Part shown: positions 28,838 to 36,618 of the stretch, piece by piece
Layout of the letters: every line of letters starts with the position of its first letter
Numbering within the stretch: position 1 is the stretch's first letter
DNA from: an uncultured Verrucomicrobiota bacterium
Lineage (GTDB): Bacteria > Verrucomicrobiota > Verrucomicrobiia > Verrucomicrobiales > Verrucomicrobiaceae
Assembly: GCA_903848465.1 (NCBI GenBank)
Contig: CAINGK010000194.1
Span: 1-54,587, forward strand
Direction: 5' to 3'
Length of the DNA: 54,587 bases
Notes under the pieces: model-generated
Told to the model about the DNA's origin: nothing
Databases searched by the model: none
Seen by the model: only the letters and a program-made list of their open reading frames with translations
Made by a program: the position numbers and the translations under genes

Positions 28838-29685
28838 CAGGAACAGATCATGCGGCAATTGTAACCCAGTTCAGCCATCTTCTGAGCCGCCAGCGACTCT
28901 TCAGCCAAAGTAAATTGAGTGTACCCAGCCTGCTCAAGCATTCGAATCACAGCCAGCGGATCTTTGCCCCGGGCGATGAGTGCCGTCCCATGCAGTTCCA
29001 AAAAAATCACTGGATGCAGTTTCTTCAAGATGTCCAATCCGGCTTGAATGACCTCATACTCAAAGCCCTCAATATCCATCTTGATATGGGTGGGGATAAA
29101 ATCTGTTTTTGCCAGCAGGGATGCCAGAGTAAGCTGCGGTACAGAAATGGTGTCACTTCGCGCCTCTGTCGGAACAACAAAGTAATCGGCACCCAATGGG
29201 CCGGTGGTGAGCATAGGCAATACGCCATCCACTTCCCCCATAGCCACATTCATCAATTTCACTCGATCAGAACACTTGTTGAGTTTCAATATGACCGACA
29301 AAACACCTGCCGCCCTGGGCGATGCCTCCACACAGACGACCTGCGCCTCAGGTCCGCCATAGCGCAAAGCAGCAAGGGCAAAGAATCCATAGTGCGCCCC
29401 CACATCAAGCAGGCGGATGCCCGCTGGACAATGAAGAATAAACGAGTCAAGTTCACCCGCCTGGATTGGATCGGTTAGAAACACTTCAAAATGATCTCTT
29501 GCCGCTGGATGACAGATCACTTCCCAATCATCTCGAACTTTAATTCTTTGCGTCTGTCCAAAACGAAATTTAAGACGGTCCCAAAGGTACTCTAAAGACT
29601 TGTTAGGATTGCGCAGCCAGTTGCGAATTGCCCTGGGTATTAATTGCCGGATCAGTTTATCGCGAATGGTCGAGAGTGCCCTCAT
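28837..29685 (-). CDS. FkbM-family SAM-dependent methyltransferase
   Basis: A 282-residue probable sugar O-methyltransferase. RLLDVGAHYGFFALAALRYG is motif I, VVCVEASPRAAGVLSVILKL the acidic strand, THIKMDIEGFEYEVIQAGLD the FkbM hallmark (K-[MI]-D-[IV]-E-G-x-E), and PVIFLELHGTAL the next strand. The frame is open to 29814, but the first 43 residues are only the shifted-frame shadow of a glycosyltransferase remnant (the same shadow exists antisense-free at 27838-28010), so ATG at 29685 is the likely start. That ATG itself lies inside the remnant DNA, so the present N-terminus may differ from the ancestral one. Confidence 0.85.
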   Translation of the reverse strand: MRALSTIRDKLIRQLIPRAIRNWLRNPNKSLEYLWDRLKFRFGQTQRIKVRDDWEVICHPAARDHFEVFLTDPIQAGELDSFILHCPAGIRLLDVGAHYGFFALAALRYGGPEAQVVCVEASPRAAGVLSVILKLNKCSDRVKLMNVAMGEVDGVLPMLTTGPLGADYFVVPTEARSDTISVPQLTLASLLAKTDFIPTHIKMDIEGFEYEVIQAGLDILKKLHPVIFLELHGTALIARGKDPLAVIRMLEQAGYTQFTLAEESLAAQKMAELGYNCRMICS

Positions 29686-29884
29686 CCAACCTGTTGCACA
29701 GGCGTTTGATGGTAACAACAAAGGATCCTTTCGCTTTGGCCGAAACGATTTCACAGTCAGGTTTAGAGTAGTCTGGAATGCCCCTCGCGTCGAAAGCAAT
29801 AAAGGGACCAGCACAGGCTATGGACTCCATTAGCACCAAGCAAAGCCCTTCCCCCCCTAATTGCTCGTTGGGAAAGAGCGCTAG
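29657..29884 (-). pseudogene. C-terminal remnant of a glycosyltransferase (partial homologue of 27734-28837)
   Basis: From about 29884 down to a TAA at 29657-29659 the minus strand encodes a GT4 donor-domain piece: EGLCLVLMESIACAGPF (EX7E region), DARGIPDYSKPDCEIVSAK, then KRLCNRLDEGTLDHSR. It is 46/64 identical to the same part of 27734-28837. Similarity stops exactly after the DHSR codons (CATTCGCGAT), where the intact gene continues LQKHYHENF. Upstream it runs into the epimerase stop, so the N-terminal ~80% of the gene is gone. It lies between two functional genes and its 3' end overlaps the FkbM coding start in another frame. Confidence 0.85.
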
Positions 29885-30861
29885 CCGCTAAAAGAATCAG
29901 AAAAACGATCTTGTTGTTCCCCCCAGGTCACATCTTTAGCCCACTCAACAACCTCAGCGACCCCTTCATTTATCGTAGTCGAACATTCGAAACCCTCGAT
30001 GACAATCTTGGAAATGTTAGCTCTCCAATTACTGGGATCTCCAAGCCTAACCGTTCCCGAGAATCTGATCTCGAGGCGCGGATCAATCTTACCCACGATC
30101 AAATGAGCAAGATCCGCAATATGAGTTTCGACCCCGGAAGCCACGTTGAATATCATGGTTGGTTCACTGGCAGGCAAAGCACTAACGAGTAAAGCTGCCC
30201 TTGCTACATCCCGTGCATGTATAAAATCACGCGTCTCCCGTCCCGTCCCGAACAACTCAATTCCATCATTGGAAGAACTCACCGCCGCGAAGGCTTTCTG
30301 GCAAATATCCCACATGATCTGCTTCCTCAGTCCGGGTCCGTAGGCCGAAAAAACTCGAATGATCCGAATACTTAGACCATAGAGACGTGCGTAGTGCTGG
30401 AGCAAAGCCTCTCCAAGAGCTTTGTGAGCGCCATAGGCTGATAGGGGATGGAGCGGCGCGCTCTCATCAATGGGCAGAAACGCCGGATCCCCATAAACCG
30501 CAGCGCTCGAGAACAGCACCAAACTACATTCAGGCTGCTCTTTGGCAATCTTTAGGGCCAGGTTCGCTGTTCCTGGAATAAAATTTGTAAAGTCTTGATA
30601 CGGATTTTGCACTGAAACTGGCACTGATGCACCTCCCGCCAGGTGGAACACAGACGAAAACTTATGCTTTCGCAAAAGCTCTGCGACATCGGGCGATTCA
30701 CAGGAAACGCGATGGAAATCATGCCACAGACGCGGCTGGTGCGGAGGATTCAAATCCAACCCGACAGCCAGGATACCTGTTTTGGCGCACAACTCAGCCA
30801 GGTAGGTTCCGAGAAACCCCGCCGCGCCCGTGATCAGAACCGTTTGCCTATTCTCAGTCAT
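29881..30861 (-). CDS. NAD-dependent epimerase/dehydratase (extended SDR)
   Basis: A 326-residue nucleotide-sugar modifying enzyme. VLITGAAGFLGTYLAELCAK holds the GxxGxxG NAD site; VFHLAGGASVPVSVQNPYQD, VLFSSAAVYGDP (catalytic Ser/Thr strand) and SAYGAHKALGEALLQHYARL (YxxxK) complete the active site. FGTGRETRDFIHARDVARAA is the sugar-side segment usual in UDP-glucose 4-epimerase-like proteins. The exact reaction (4-epimerase or 4,6-dehydratase/reductase) cannot be decided. The ATG at 30861 overlaps the upstream GT stop by 8 bases; the frame begins earlier at 30972, without support. Confidence 0.88.
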   Translation of the reverse strand: MTENRQTVLITGAAGFLGTYLAELCAKTGILAVGLDLNPPHQPRLWHDFHRVSCESPDVAELLRKHKFSSVFHLAGGASVPVSVQNPYQDFTNFIPGTANLALKIAKEQPECSLVLFSSAAVYGDPAFLPIDESAPLHPLSAYGAHKALGEALLQHYARLYGLSIRIIRVFSAYGPGLRKQIMWDICQKAFAAVSSSNDGIELFGTGRETRDFIHARDVARAALLVSALPASEPTMIFNVASGVETHIADLAHLIVGKIDPRLEIRFSGTVRLGDPSNWRANISKIVIEGFECSTTINEGVAEVVEWAKDVTWGEQQDRFSDSFSG

Positions 30862-31951
30862 GTTTAAAAAATTGCTTAGGAGCAGACAGAAACTCTCGCC
30901 AACGCGCCCCCATGACATCAGGAGAGAAGTGAGTTTCATACCACAACCGCAATCGATCTGAATCCAAGGCACCCGACTGAACGCGCGCGACCATCTCGGT
31001 CAGGGCGCTGATGAGTGTCGTCACCTCCGGCTTCACCATGATGCAATCAGGGTTTCCAGCGCAGCAATCGCGAATGGCCCCAACATCGGTCGCCACGAAT
31101 GGGATACCATACGCCATGGCTTCGAGCAAAATCAACGGCAATCCCTCGCTGCCCGTCGATGGAAGAATGAGCGAGTGATAGGCGCTCATCAGCTTCGCGG
31201 CTTGGTCTCCGAATGGATACTGTCCCATCAACATCACTCGATCTCCTATCGCATTTGCATCAATAGATTGCTTTAACTCATCCCTGACCTCTCCCTCCCC
31301 CCAAATATGCAAGGTAGTGTCCGCGCCTAAATTGGCTGCCGCAAATGCAGTTATGAGCATTGGAAGTCCTTTATTTGGAGCAAGACGTCCAAAATAGGCC
31401 AACTTGACGCCTGACGCCACACTGGGGCTGCTATGAGACACGCCAACAACAGGACTCTCCGGAAAGCACGGCAACCAGTTCAGCGGTAGGGAGTTCATCC
31501 CTTGTGCTTTAAGGGCTGGCAACATTGCTGGTGACTGAACTGCCAATGCATCAAATGAGGACACAGTTTCCAGCAACAAACCGTCATCCATTCGGCGTCC
31601 ATAAATAAAATCTTGAGCAACAGAAAATGTCCTCCGCCCAAGATGGCTCGCGATAAAGCTAGCAGACTTTGCAAGACCAACCGCCACAAATACATCAGGT
31701 GAAAATTTCCTCGCGATTACCACGGCACGAACCAGTCTGAACCACTTGCGAGCCTTCGCCATCAGCGATCTGGATTCCGCATCAACAACGATCAACTCAG
31801 AGGAAGCGATCTGTGGGGCAACCGCATGTCCTGATTGCAAAGCAATCGCAATAATCTCATGCCCGTCGTTGGAACAAAACTCACAAAGTTTGCGGAAAGC
31901 TGTCTGAGCACCTCCATATCCTGAGTTATTGCCTAGTATAACGATCCTCAT
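30854..31951 (-). CDS. Glycosyltransferase family 4
   Basis: A 365-residue GT-B enzyme. MRIVILGNNSGYGGAQTAFR opens the N-domain, DVFVAVGLAKSASFIASHLG follows. The C-domain has KLAYFGRLAPNKGLPMLITA, LHIWGEGEVRDEL, and EX7E in TGSEGLPLILLEAMAYGIPF. Its closest relative in the window is 27734-28837 (shared TGSEG-PL-LLE block and similar acceptor half), suggesting an old duplication in the locus. Noticeably lower GC than the rmlAB end. Acts on the growing lipid-linked glycan. Confidence 0.9.
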   Translation of the reverse strand: MRIVILGNNSGYGGAQTAFRKLCEFCSNDGHEIIAIALQSGHAVAPQIASSELIVVDAESRSLMAKARKWFRLVRAVVIARKFSPDVFVAVGLAKSASFIASHLGRRTFSVAQDFIYGRRMDDGLLLETVSSFDALAVQSPAMLPALKAQGMNSLPLNWLPCFPESPVVGVSHSSPSVASGVKLAYFGRLAPNKGLPMLITAFAAANLGADTTLHIWGEGEVRDELKQSIDANAIGDRVMLMGQYPFGDQAAKLMSAYHSLILPSTGSEGLPLILLEAMAYGIPFVATDVGAIRDCCAGNPDCIMVKPEVTTLISALTEMVARVQSGALDSDRLRLWYETHFSPDVMGARWREFLSAPKQFFKHD

Positions 31952-32009
31952 TATGCGACCAAAATCGTCAATTAATCAAAAATCGCAAACACACCACCTC
32001 GTAGAGTGC

Positions 32010-32705
32010 TCAAAGCTGCTCGGCTATAGTAAGCAACGATGGATAGTGCTTTTTAATTCTACCCATTTTATATGCTAGTTTGACCGCAGTTTCAGTACCA
32101 AGTCTTTTACCGAGCGCGCCAAGCATAAATGGACCGTACACTTTTTCTTGATGAACCGCCCGCCAACCACAGAAAGCCAGCAAGTTGGTAATTGTTTGAA
32201 AAGTCCATGCCTGAAAGTGCTGATCATGCATATCCGGCTGAAGGCGAGGAACAATTGTTGGCTTGGTAGCACGATACATATCAAACTCCGACGGGATTAA
32301 AAGGACAAGTTTGCCTGAATTCTTTTTTGCGTAACCCCTGAATCGCTTCAAATCATCGGCTGGATTCGGAGAATGTTCGAGTGCATGCGATGACAGTACA
32401 ACATCAAAATGATCGCTAGGAATTGCATCAAGCGATGAAATGACGCTTTTGCCTCGTTGTTTAGCAAAGTCTATCGCAAATACAGATGGATCGGACAGCG
32501 ATACGTTTGGCAAGGCAGCAGTCACCTGCCCAATACCACTGCCGTAATCTAAAACGGAAGCATTAACATCTAGACCGTTTCGTTCAAATAAAACGTATCT
32601 CCAAAAGTGCGAGATCAACTCATAATAATCAAGATCACGTGCAATGCGTCCATAATGAGAATAGTAATATTCCGAATCGTATGCGCTCCCTAGTTTAGCT
32701 TCCAT
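32010..32705 (-). CDS. SAM-dependent methyltransferase
   Basis: A 231-residue protein. SVLDYGSGIGQVTAALPNVS is motif I, with DPSVFAIDFAKQRGKS behind it; FDVVLSSHALEHSPNPADDL is motif II and KLVLLIPSEFDMYR motif III. HDQHFQAWTFQTITNLLAFC near residue 165 is a segment usual in cluster-associated Methyltransf_11/12 proteins. The start ATG at 32705 is backed by the conserved YDSEYYYSHYG opening. This gene is among the most AT-rich in the window (32041-32100 has 22 of 60 G/C by hand count), which supports horizontal origin. Confidence 0.8.
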   Translation of the reverse strand: MEAKLGSAYDSEYYYSHYGRIARDLDYYELISHFWRYVLFERNGLDVNASVLDYGSGIGQVTAALPNVSLSDPSVFAIDFAKQRGKSVISSLDAIPSDHFDVVLSSHALEHSPNPADDLKRFRGYAKKNSGKLVLLIPSEFDMYRATKPTIVPRLQPDMHDQHFQAWTFQTITNLLAFCGWRAVHQEKVYGPFMLGALGKRLGTETAVKLAYKMGRIKKHYPSLLTIAEQL

Positions 32706-32772
32706 ATTTTTTGAGTGGATTAAAAATTAATTTTTGATAGCTTCACATGTTTTTTTAAAACTGTGAAGAAAA

Positions 32773-34332
32773 CTATTTCATGACTCGACTGGCCGTGCGC
32801 CCACTGGTCCATCCAAGAAATCTTTTGCGCTGTCCAGCATCTATTGCGAGAAACCATAGAGCCACAAGCAACACCATACCAGCACCGGAGGAAATGCCCA
32901 GCAGCCGCACCCAGTCAGAACAGTTGCCACTGAGATAGCGCCCCAGGGTAGCCATTGCCAATGCAGCCAGCGTCACCACTGAAACAGGCATCACAGCCGC
33001 CAGCAAGTAACGCCGAAAGCCAAATTGAAGCCGTTGAAGACCGCGCCAGACGACAAACCAATGGGCAGTTAAAAGCTGGGCGACAAGAGTGGCCAAGGCT
33101 AGCCCAAACAAGCCCAGTTGTTTGATCAAAAAGAAGGCCAGCAGCATTTTAATCAAACCTCCAGCCATCATCCATCCGGCAAAAGGTTCATGATCCGTTG
33201 CGCGGCAACTGGTTGAGATGATAAAGGACTGCTGTTCCAGAACAAACAGGAGGACGAACAAGGACATGATTCCAGTTCCAACGTAGTTGGACGGACCAAG
33301 CCAGACCTTGAACAAGGACTCACCAGCAACGAGCACCGCCGCACCGCCGCAAAGCATCACGCACAGGCCAATTCGCAGATTTCTTTGAAAAATCCGCCTC
33401 ACTTCGTCATGCTGCCCTGCTTGCCAGAGCTGACTGATGAACACCGATGAGGACTGAGCAAAAACCGACGCTATGACGTGCATGTTCAACACCACCAGAA
33501 AAGCTGCTCGAAATGCGGGGATGTTTTCCGCCCCGGCGGCGGAAGCGATGAAGAAGCCATCTGTATGAAAAACCAGGACGCCGCCTAAACTAGACAGCCA
33601 AGCGCGGACCGCGAGAGCAGGCATTCCCCGGAGCACCTCTGGATTCCAAGTTCCGCGCACCGCAAACAATTCCGGCTTGCTCCGGTAGGTGAACCTGCGA
33701 GTGACCACCCGCTGGGCCAGCGCTCCCACCGTCGCGATGAGAGCCAGCGCAATGACTCCCCCCCCCAGAAACACTGCGAAGATTTGCAGCAAGAGCATGA
33801 TTCCATTGATCACTGTAGCCAGTAAGGCATCCCAACCTACATACCCCATCCCTTGGACCAGACAGACCCACACCGAGCCCCACACAGTCACCGCCTGGCA
33901 AGCGCACAGAATGGTCCACGCCAACCAGACTGTGGTGTGACTGAGTTCATGAAGTTCCAGATTCCTCAGATAAAAAAAGCCAAGACTCCAGGAAATCACA
34001 AACACGCCCGCTGCCATGAAGCGGTAAATGCGTCTCCCGGAAGCCACCAAATCCGCGATCTCCGCCCTTGATTCAGGAGTCAGTTCCGTGTCTGGGCTGC
34101 CACCACTCTTGCCTTTGGCCAAAGCGATACGCCGCGTCAGCGTCACTCCAAATCCGAGATCGAGAATTCCTAGAACAGCCCAGCTTTGCCCAAGCAACAA
34201 CCATATACCCACCTCTTCCTTGGGCAGATGCCCCAGCAGCATGGGCAGAAGTACGAAACTAAGCACTATGGTAACCATCCGGCTCGCCCAAGTGGCCGCC
34301 GCGCCGAAGGCTATGCGTTTTGTGGTGGACAT
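32773..34332 (-). CDS. Lipid-linked oligosaccharide flippase (Wzx / MATE-like)
   Basis: A 519-residue polytopic protein with about 12-14 predicted helices. It opens RIAFGAAATWASRMVTIVLS, LLPMLLGHLPKEEVGIWLLL and LDLGFGVTLTRRIALAKGKS, the N-terminal pattern of polysaccharide-biosynthesis (PST/Wzx) flippases. A second bundle begins around PALAVRAWLSSLGGVLVFHT, the mirror repeat of the MATE fold. It would flip the undecaprenyl-linked repeat unit from cytoplasm to periplasm for polymerisation by the Wzy-like protein at 12851-14161. It is the first intact gene of the inserted cassette after the gmd scar; the ~200 bases upstream hold no gene. Confidence 0.9.
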   Translation of the reverse strand: MSTTKRIAFGAAATWASRMVTIVLSFVLLPMLLGHLPKEEVGIWLLLGQSWAVLGILDLGFGVTLTRRIALAKGKSGGSPDTELTPESRAEIADLVASGRRIYRFMAAGVFVISWSLGFFYLRNLELHELSHTTVWLAWTILCACQAVTVWGSVWVCLVQGMGYVGWDALLATVINGIMLLLQIFAVFLGGGVIALALIATVGALAQRVVTRRFTYRSKPELFAVRGTWNPEVLRGMPALAVRAWLSSLGGVLVFHTDGFFIASAAGAENIPAFRAAFLVVLNMHVIASVFAQSSSVFISQLWQAGQHDEVRRIFQRNLRIGLCVMLCGGAAVLVAGESLFKVWLGPSNYVGTGIMSLFVLLFVLEQQSFIISTSCRATDHEPFAGWMMAGGLIKMLLAFFLIKQLGLFGLALATLVAQLLTAHWFVVWRGLQRLQFGFRRYLLAAVMPVSVVTLAALAMATLGRYLSGNCSDWVRLLGISSGAGMVLLVALWFLAIDAGQRKRFLGWTSGRTASRVMK

Positions 34333-34529
34333 GCGCGGTGACTCATTGGCTTCGCTTAAACGCCGGTTATCTCTTAAACAGACTCGAACAGGTTGTTCAC
34401 CACTTGATCAAAGCAGGACGTGGCCTTCTAGCCAAGCCATGCGACGACCTTGGCTGGTTTGGCGCGGCTGACGGCTACATCATAGAAACTAAGCACCTGT
34501 GCAAAGTGCTGAAAGTATAACAAAAATTT

Positions 34530-34625
34530 CTAACTATTCCTAACCACGTATCCTTTTTCAAGAAGGAACCTAGAGAGGTAGGCACCGTCCTGGCCTGAAA
34601 CGCCGCAGATGAGTGCTGTTGGCAT
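34530..34625 (-). pseudogene. gmd: N-terminal remnant of GDP-mannose 4,6-dehydratase (gmd)
   Basis: From ATG at 34625 the minus strand reads [28 protein letters not shown], then RNS and a TAG at 34530-34532. ALI-x-G-[VI]-[ST]-G-Q-D-G-[AS]-Y-L-x-x-F-L-L-E-K-G-Y is the invariant NADP-binding start of Gmd, the first enzyme of GDP-L-fucose/rhamnose synthesis. Similarity ends abruptly after GYVV, where Gmd should go on with a G-x-x-R segment. It begins 48 bases after the FkbM stop at 34674, in operon position. The region 34333-34529 between this remnant and the flippase start has no gene; only a TATACT-like element was noted near 34514-34519. Confidence 0.85.
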
Positions 34626-34673
34626 AGAACGTAGAAAACAGTATAACGTGATGAAGCGCGGACAGCGCTGGAA

Positions 34674-35615
34674 CTACGCCTGAATGCGTAGGCCGGGAAT
34701 ACGGCTGGAGGCAAGTTCGACCCCCTCGGAGGTCAGGGCGAAAATGTTGTCATCATACGGTGGTCCCATCCGCAGCGTGCGCTCACTGTGGCGGTAGTTT
34801 GCGAGTTGATACCCCTTCGCTCGCAGCCAACTTAGAAACTCCTCCCCCTGATGTCCATAAGCACGCAGGCTGCCATTCATTTCAAACACCACCACGGGAA
34901 GGTTTTTACGCTGCATCCATTCAGTCATCCCCTTGAAGACCTGCCATTCAGCCCCTTCGACATCTATCTTGCAGTAATCCACCCGCGCAGTGTTTCCCAG
35001 CAACTCATCAAGTCGTGCCGTGACTACCTGAGCAGCCCTCCCCTCCCCTGCCGCATTTGTGCCGGGCGTCATGCGGGCAAACACATCCGTGCCCTCCAGC
35101 ACAATGTGCCCAGAAGTGTCAGACGCCGCAACTTCATGCACAATAGCGTTGTTGATTTGATTCAAAGTGATCAGATGATGGAGTCGTCGCAGATTCTTCG
35201 GGTCGGGTTCCACGCAGGTGATGCGGCCTCTGGTCAGGCAAGTGGAAGCCAGCAGCGTGTGCAGGCCTGTGTTGGCACCCACATCCAAAAAGTGATCGTC
35301 CGGGCGCAAAAAGGCCTGCATGAACTTGAGCATTTCGAAATCAAACCATTCCGAGCGGTACATCACATCCCGCGCGACGACACTGTCCACATGACATGGA
35401 AAAATACGATTTTCAAAAACCTGATGCAGCACCGGACGATCTTCAGGGACAGGGTGCCCATGGCAGGCGCAATACCAGCGGAAGGCCCGCAAGAGAGCTG
35501 ACAAACGGTTATTGGCATTGCCCTGAGCATTCCAAATCTGAGATAGCAAATGGACGTAGTTGGAAAGCAAAGCAACGGAAACCTGAGAGGCTGAGCTATC
35601 AAACAACGGCCGCAC
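34674..35615 (-). CDS. FkbM-family SAM-dependent methyltransferase
   Basis: About 313 residues. DHFLDVGANTGLHTLLASTC is motif I, ITCVEPDPKNLRRLHHLITL the acidic strand, RVDYCKIDVEGAEWQVFKGM the FkbM hallmark K-I-D-V-E-G-x-E, and NLPVVVFEMNGSL follows. Probable O-methyltransferase for the glycan or its lipid-linked precursor. The frame is open to an ATG at 35735, but that would overlap rmlB by 137 bases. I chose GTG at 35615 (17-base overlap); a TTG at 35570 is also possible. No Shine-Dalgarno settles it. It belongs to the ancestral rml-gmd-fcl operon, on the outer side of the cassette. Confidence 0.82.
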   Translation of the reverse strand: MRPLFDSSASQVSVALLSNYVHLLSQIWNAQGNANNRLSALLRAFRWYCACHGHPVPEDRPVLHQVFENRIFPCHVDSVVARDVMYRSEWFDFEMLKFMQAFLRPDDHFLDVGANTGLHTLLASTCLTRGRITCVEPDPKNLRRLHHLITLNQINNAIVHEVAASDTSGHIVLEGTDVFARMTPGTNAAGEGRAAQVVTARLDELLGNTARVDYCKIDVEGAEWQVFKGMTEWMQRKNLPVVVFEMNGSLRAYGHQGEEFLSWLRAKGYQLANYRHSERTLRMGPPYDDNIFALTSEGVELASSRIPGLRIQA

Positions 35616-36618
35616 TGCGGAAGACTGCGAGATAATACTCAACGGTTTCGCGGAGGCCTGAGGCAAACGATTGGGCAGGCTGCCAGCCGAGTTCGCATTT
35701 GATCTTGGTGGCATCCATGGCGTAGCGGCGGTCATGGCCTGGGCGGTCAGAGACCATCGTGATGAGGCGGCGCGAGTTGCCTCCTAGCGCAGGCTTCAGT
35801 TCATCGATGAGATCACAAAGGTGCTGGACCAGATGGAGATTGGCCTGCTCGTTCCGGCCTCCGACATTGTAGCTTTCTCCGGACTTGCCCGCCAAGAGCA
35901 CGGTCCAAAGGGCCGCGCAGTGGTCGCTGACGTGGAGCCAGTCGCGCACGTTCAAGCCGTCGCCATAGACAGGAATGGAACGGCGTTGGATCACACTCTG
36001 GATGATGACGGGGATGAACTTCTCTGGATGCTGGCGTGGGCCGTAGTTGTTCGAGCAGCTTGTGATGATGGCAGGCAGTCCGTAGGTGTGGTGGTAACTG
36101 CGTACGAGCATGTCGCTCGCGGCCTTGCTGGCGGAATAGGGTGAATTGGGCGCGTAAGGCGTGGTTTCGGTGAAGGCGGGGTCATGAGGACCGAGGGAGC
36201 CGAAGACTTCATCGGTGCTGACATGCAGGAAGCGGTTCCCTGTTTGCACTTCCCTGTTCGCGGTTTGCCAGTGGGCACGACAGGCTTCGAGGAGATGGAA
36301 GGTGCCGTTGATGTTGGTGGTGATGAAGTCGCCAGGACGGGTGATGCTGCGATCCACATGCGACTCTGCTGCGAGATGCATGACATGAGTGATGTCATGC
36401 TGGCGGATGACGCGAACGACTTCTGCTTGGTCGCGGAGATCGACCTGCTCAAAAACGTAACGCGGGTGGATGCCGTGAATGCCATCGAGATTTTCGAGAT
36501 GACCGGCGTAAGTGAGGCAGTCAAGATTGACGAGCGTGGCGATCTCCGGCCGGTCAATGAGGTGCCGGATGAGATTGGAGCCGATGAAGCCTGCGCCGCC
36601 TGTGACGAGAAGATTCAT
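35599..36618 (-). CDS. rmlB: dTDP-glucose 4,6-dehydratase
   Basis: Converts dTDP-glucose to dTDP-4-keto-6-deoxyglucose, second step toward dTDP-rhamnose and other deoxysugars. The 339-residue length is usual. MNLLVTGGAGFIGSNLIRHL holds the NAD site; HLAAESHVDRSI, FLHVSTDEVFGSLG (Thr-Asp-Glu catalytic triad), NSPYSASKAASDMLVRSYHH (YxxxK), CSNNYGPRQHPEKFIPVII and GLNVRDWLHVSDHC are all RmlB signatures. ATG at 36618 overlaps the methyltransferase stop as ATGA, fixing the start. RmlA is two genes upstream; no rmlC or rmlD is present in the window, so the end product may be another 6-deoxy-4-keto-derived sugar or the genes lie elsewhere. Confidence 0.96.
   Translation of the reverse strand: MNLLVTGGAGFIGSNLIRHLIDRPEIATLVNLDCLTYAGHLENLDGIHGIHPRYVFEQVDLRDQAEVVRVIRQHDITHVMHLAAESHVDRSITRPGDFITTNINGTFHLLEACRAHWQTANREVQTGNRFLHVSTDEVFGSLGPHDPAFTETTPYAPNSPYSASKAASDMLVRSYHHTYGLPAIITSCSNNYGPRQHPEKFIPVIIQSVIQRRSIPVYGDGLNVRDWLHVSDHCAALWTVLLAGKSGESYNVGGRNEQANLHLVQHLCDLIDELKPALGGNSRRLITMVSDRPGHDRRYAMDATKIKCELGWQPAQSFASGLRETVEYYLAVFRSAAVV

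Noticed and set aside
29685..29814. 43-residue N-terminal extension of the FkbM protein
   Set aside because: It is the +1-frame shadow of the glycosyltransferase remnant; an equivalent shadow occurs in the intact gene at 27838-28083.
34475..34714. 79-codon frame over the gmd remnant
   Set aside because: The meaningful frame is the Gmd-like one from 34625; this is a shifted frame.
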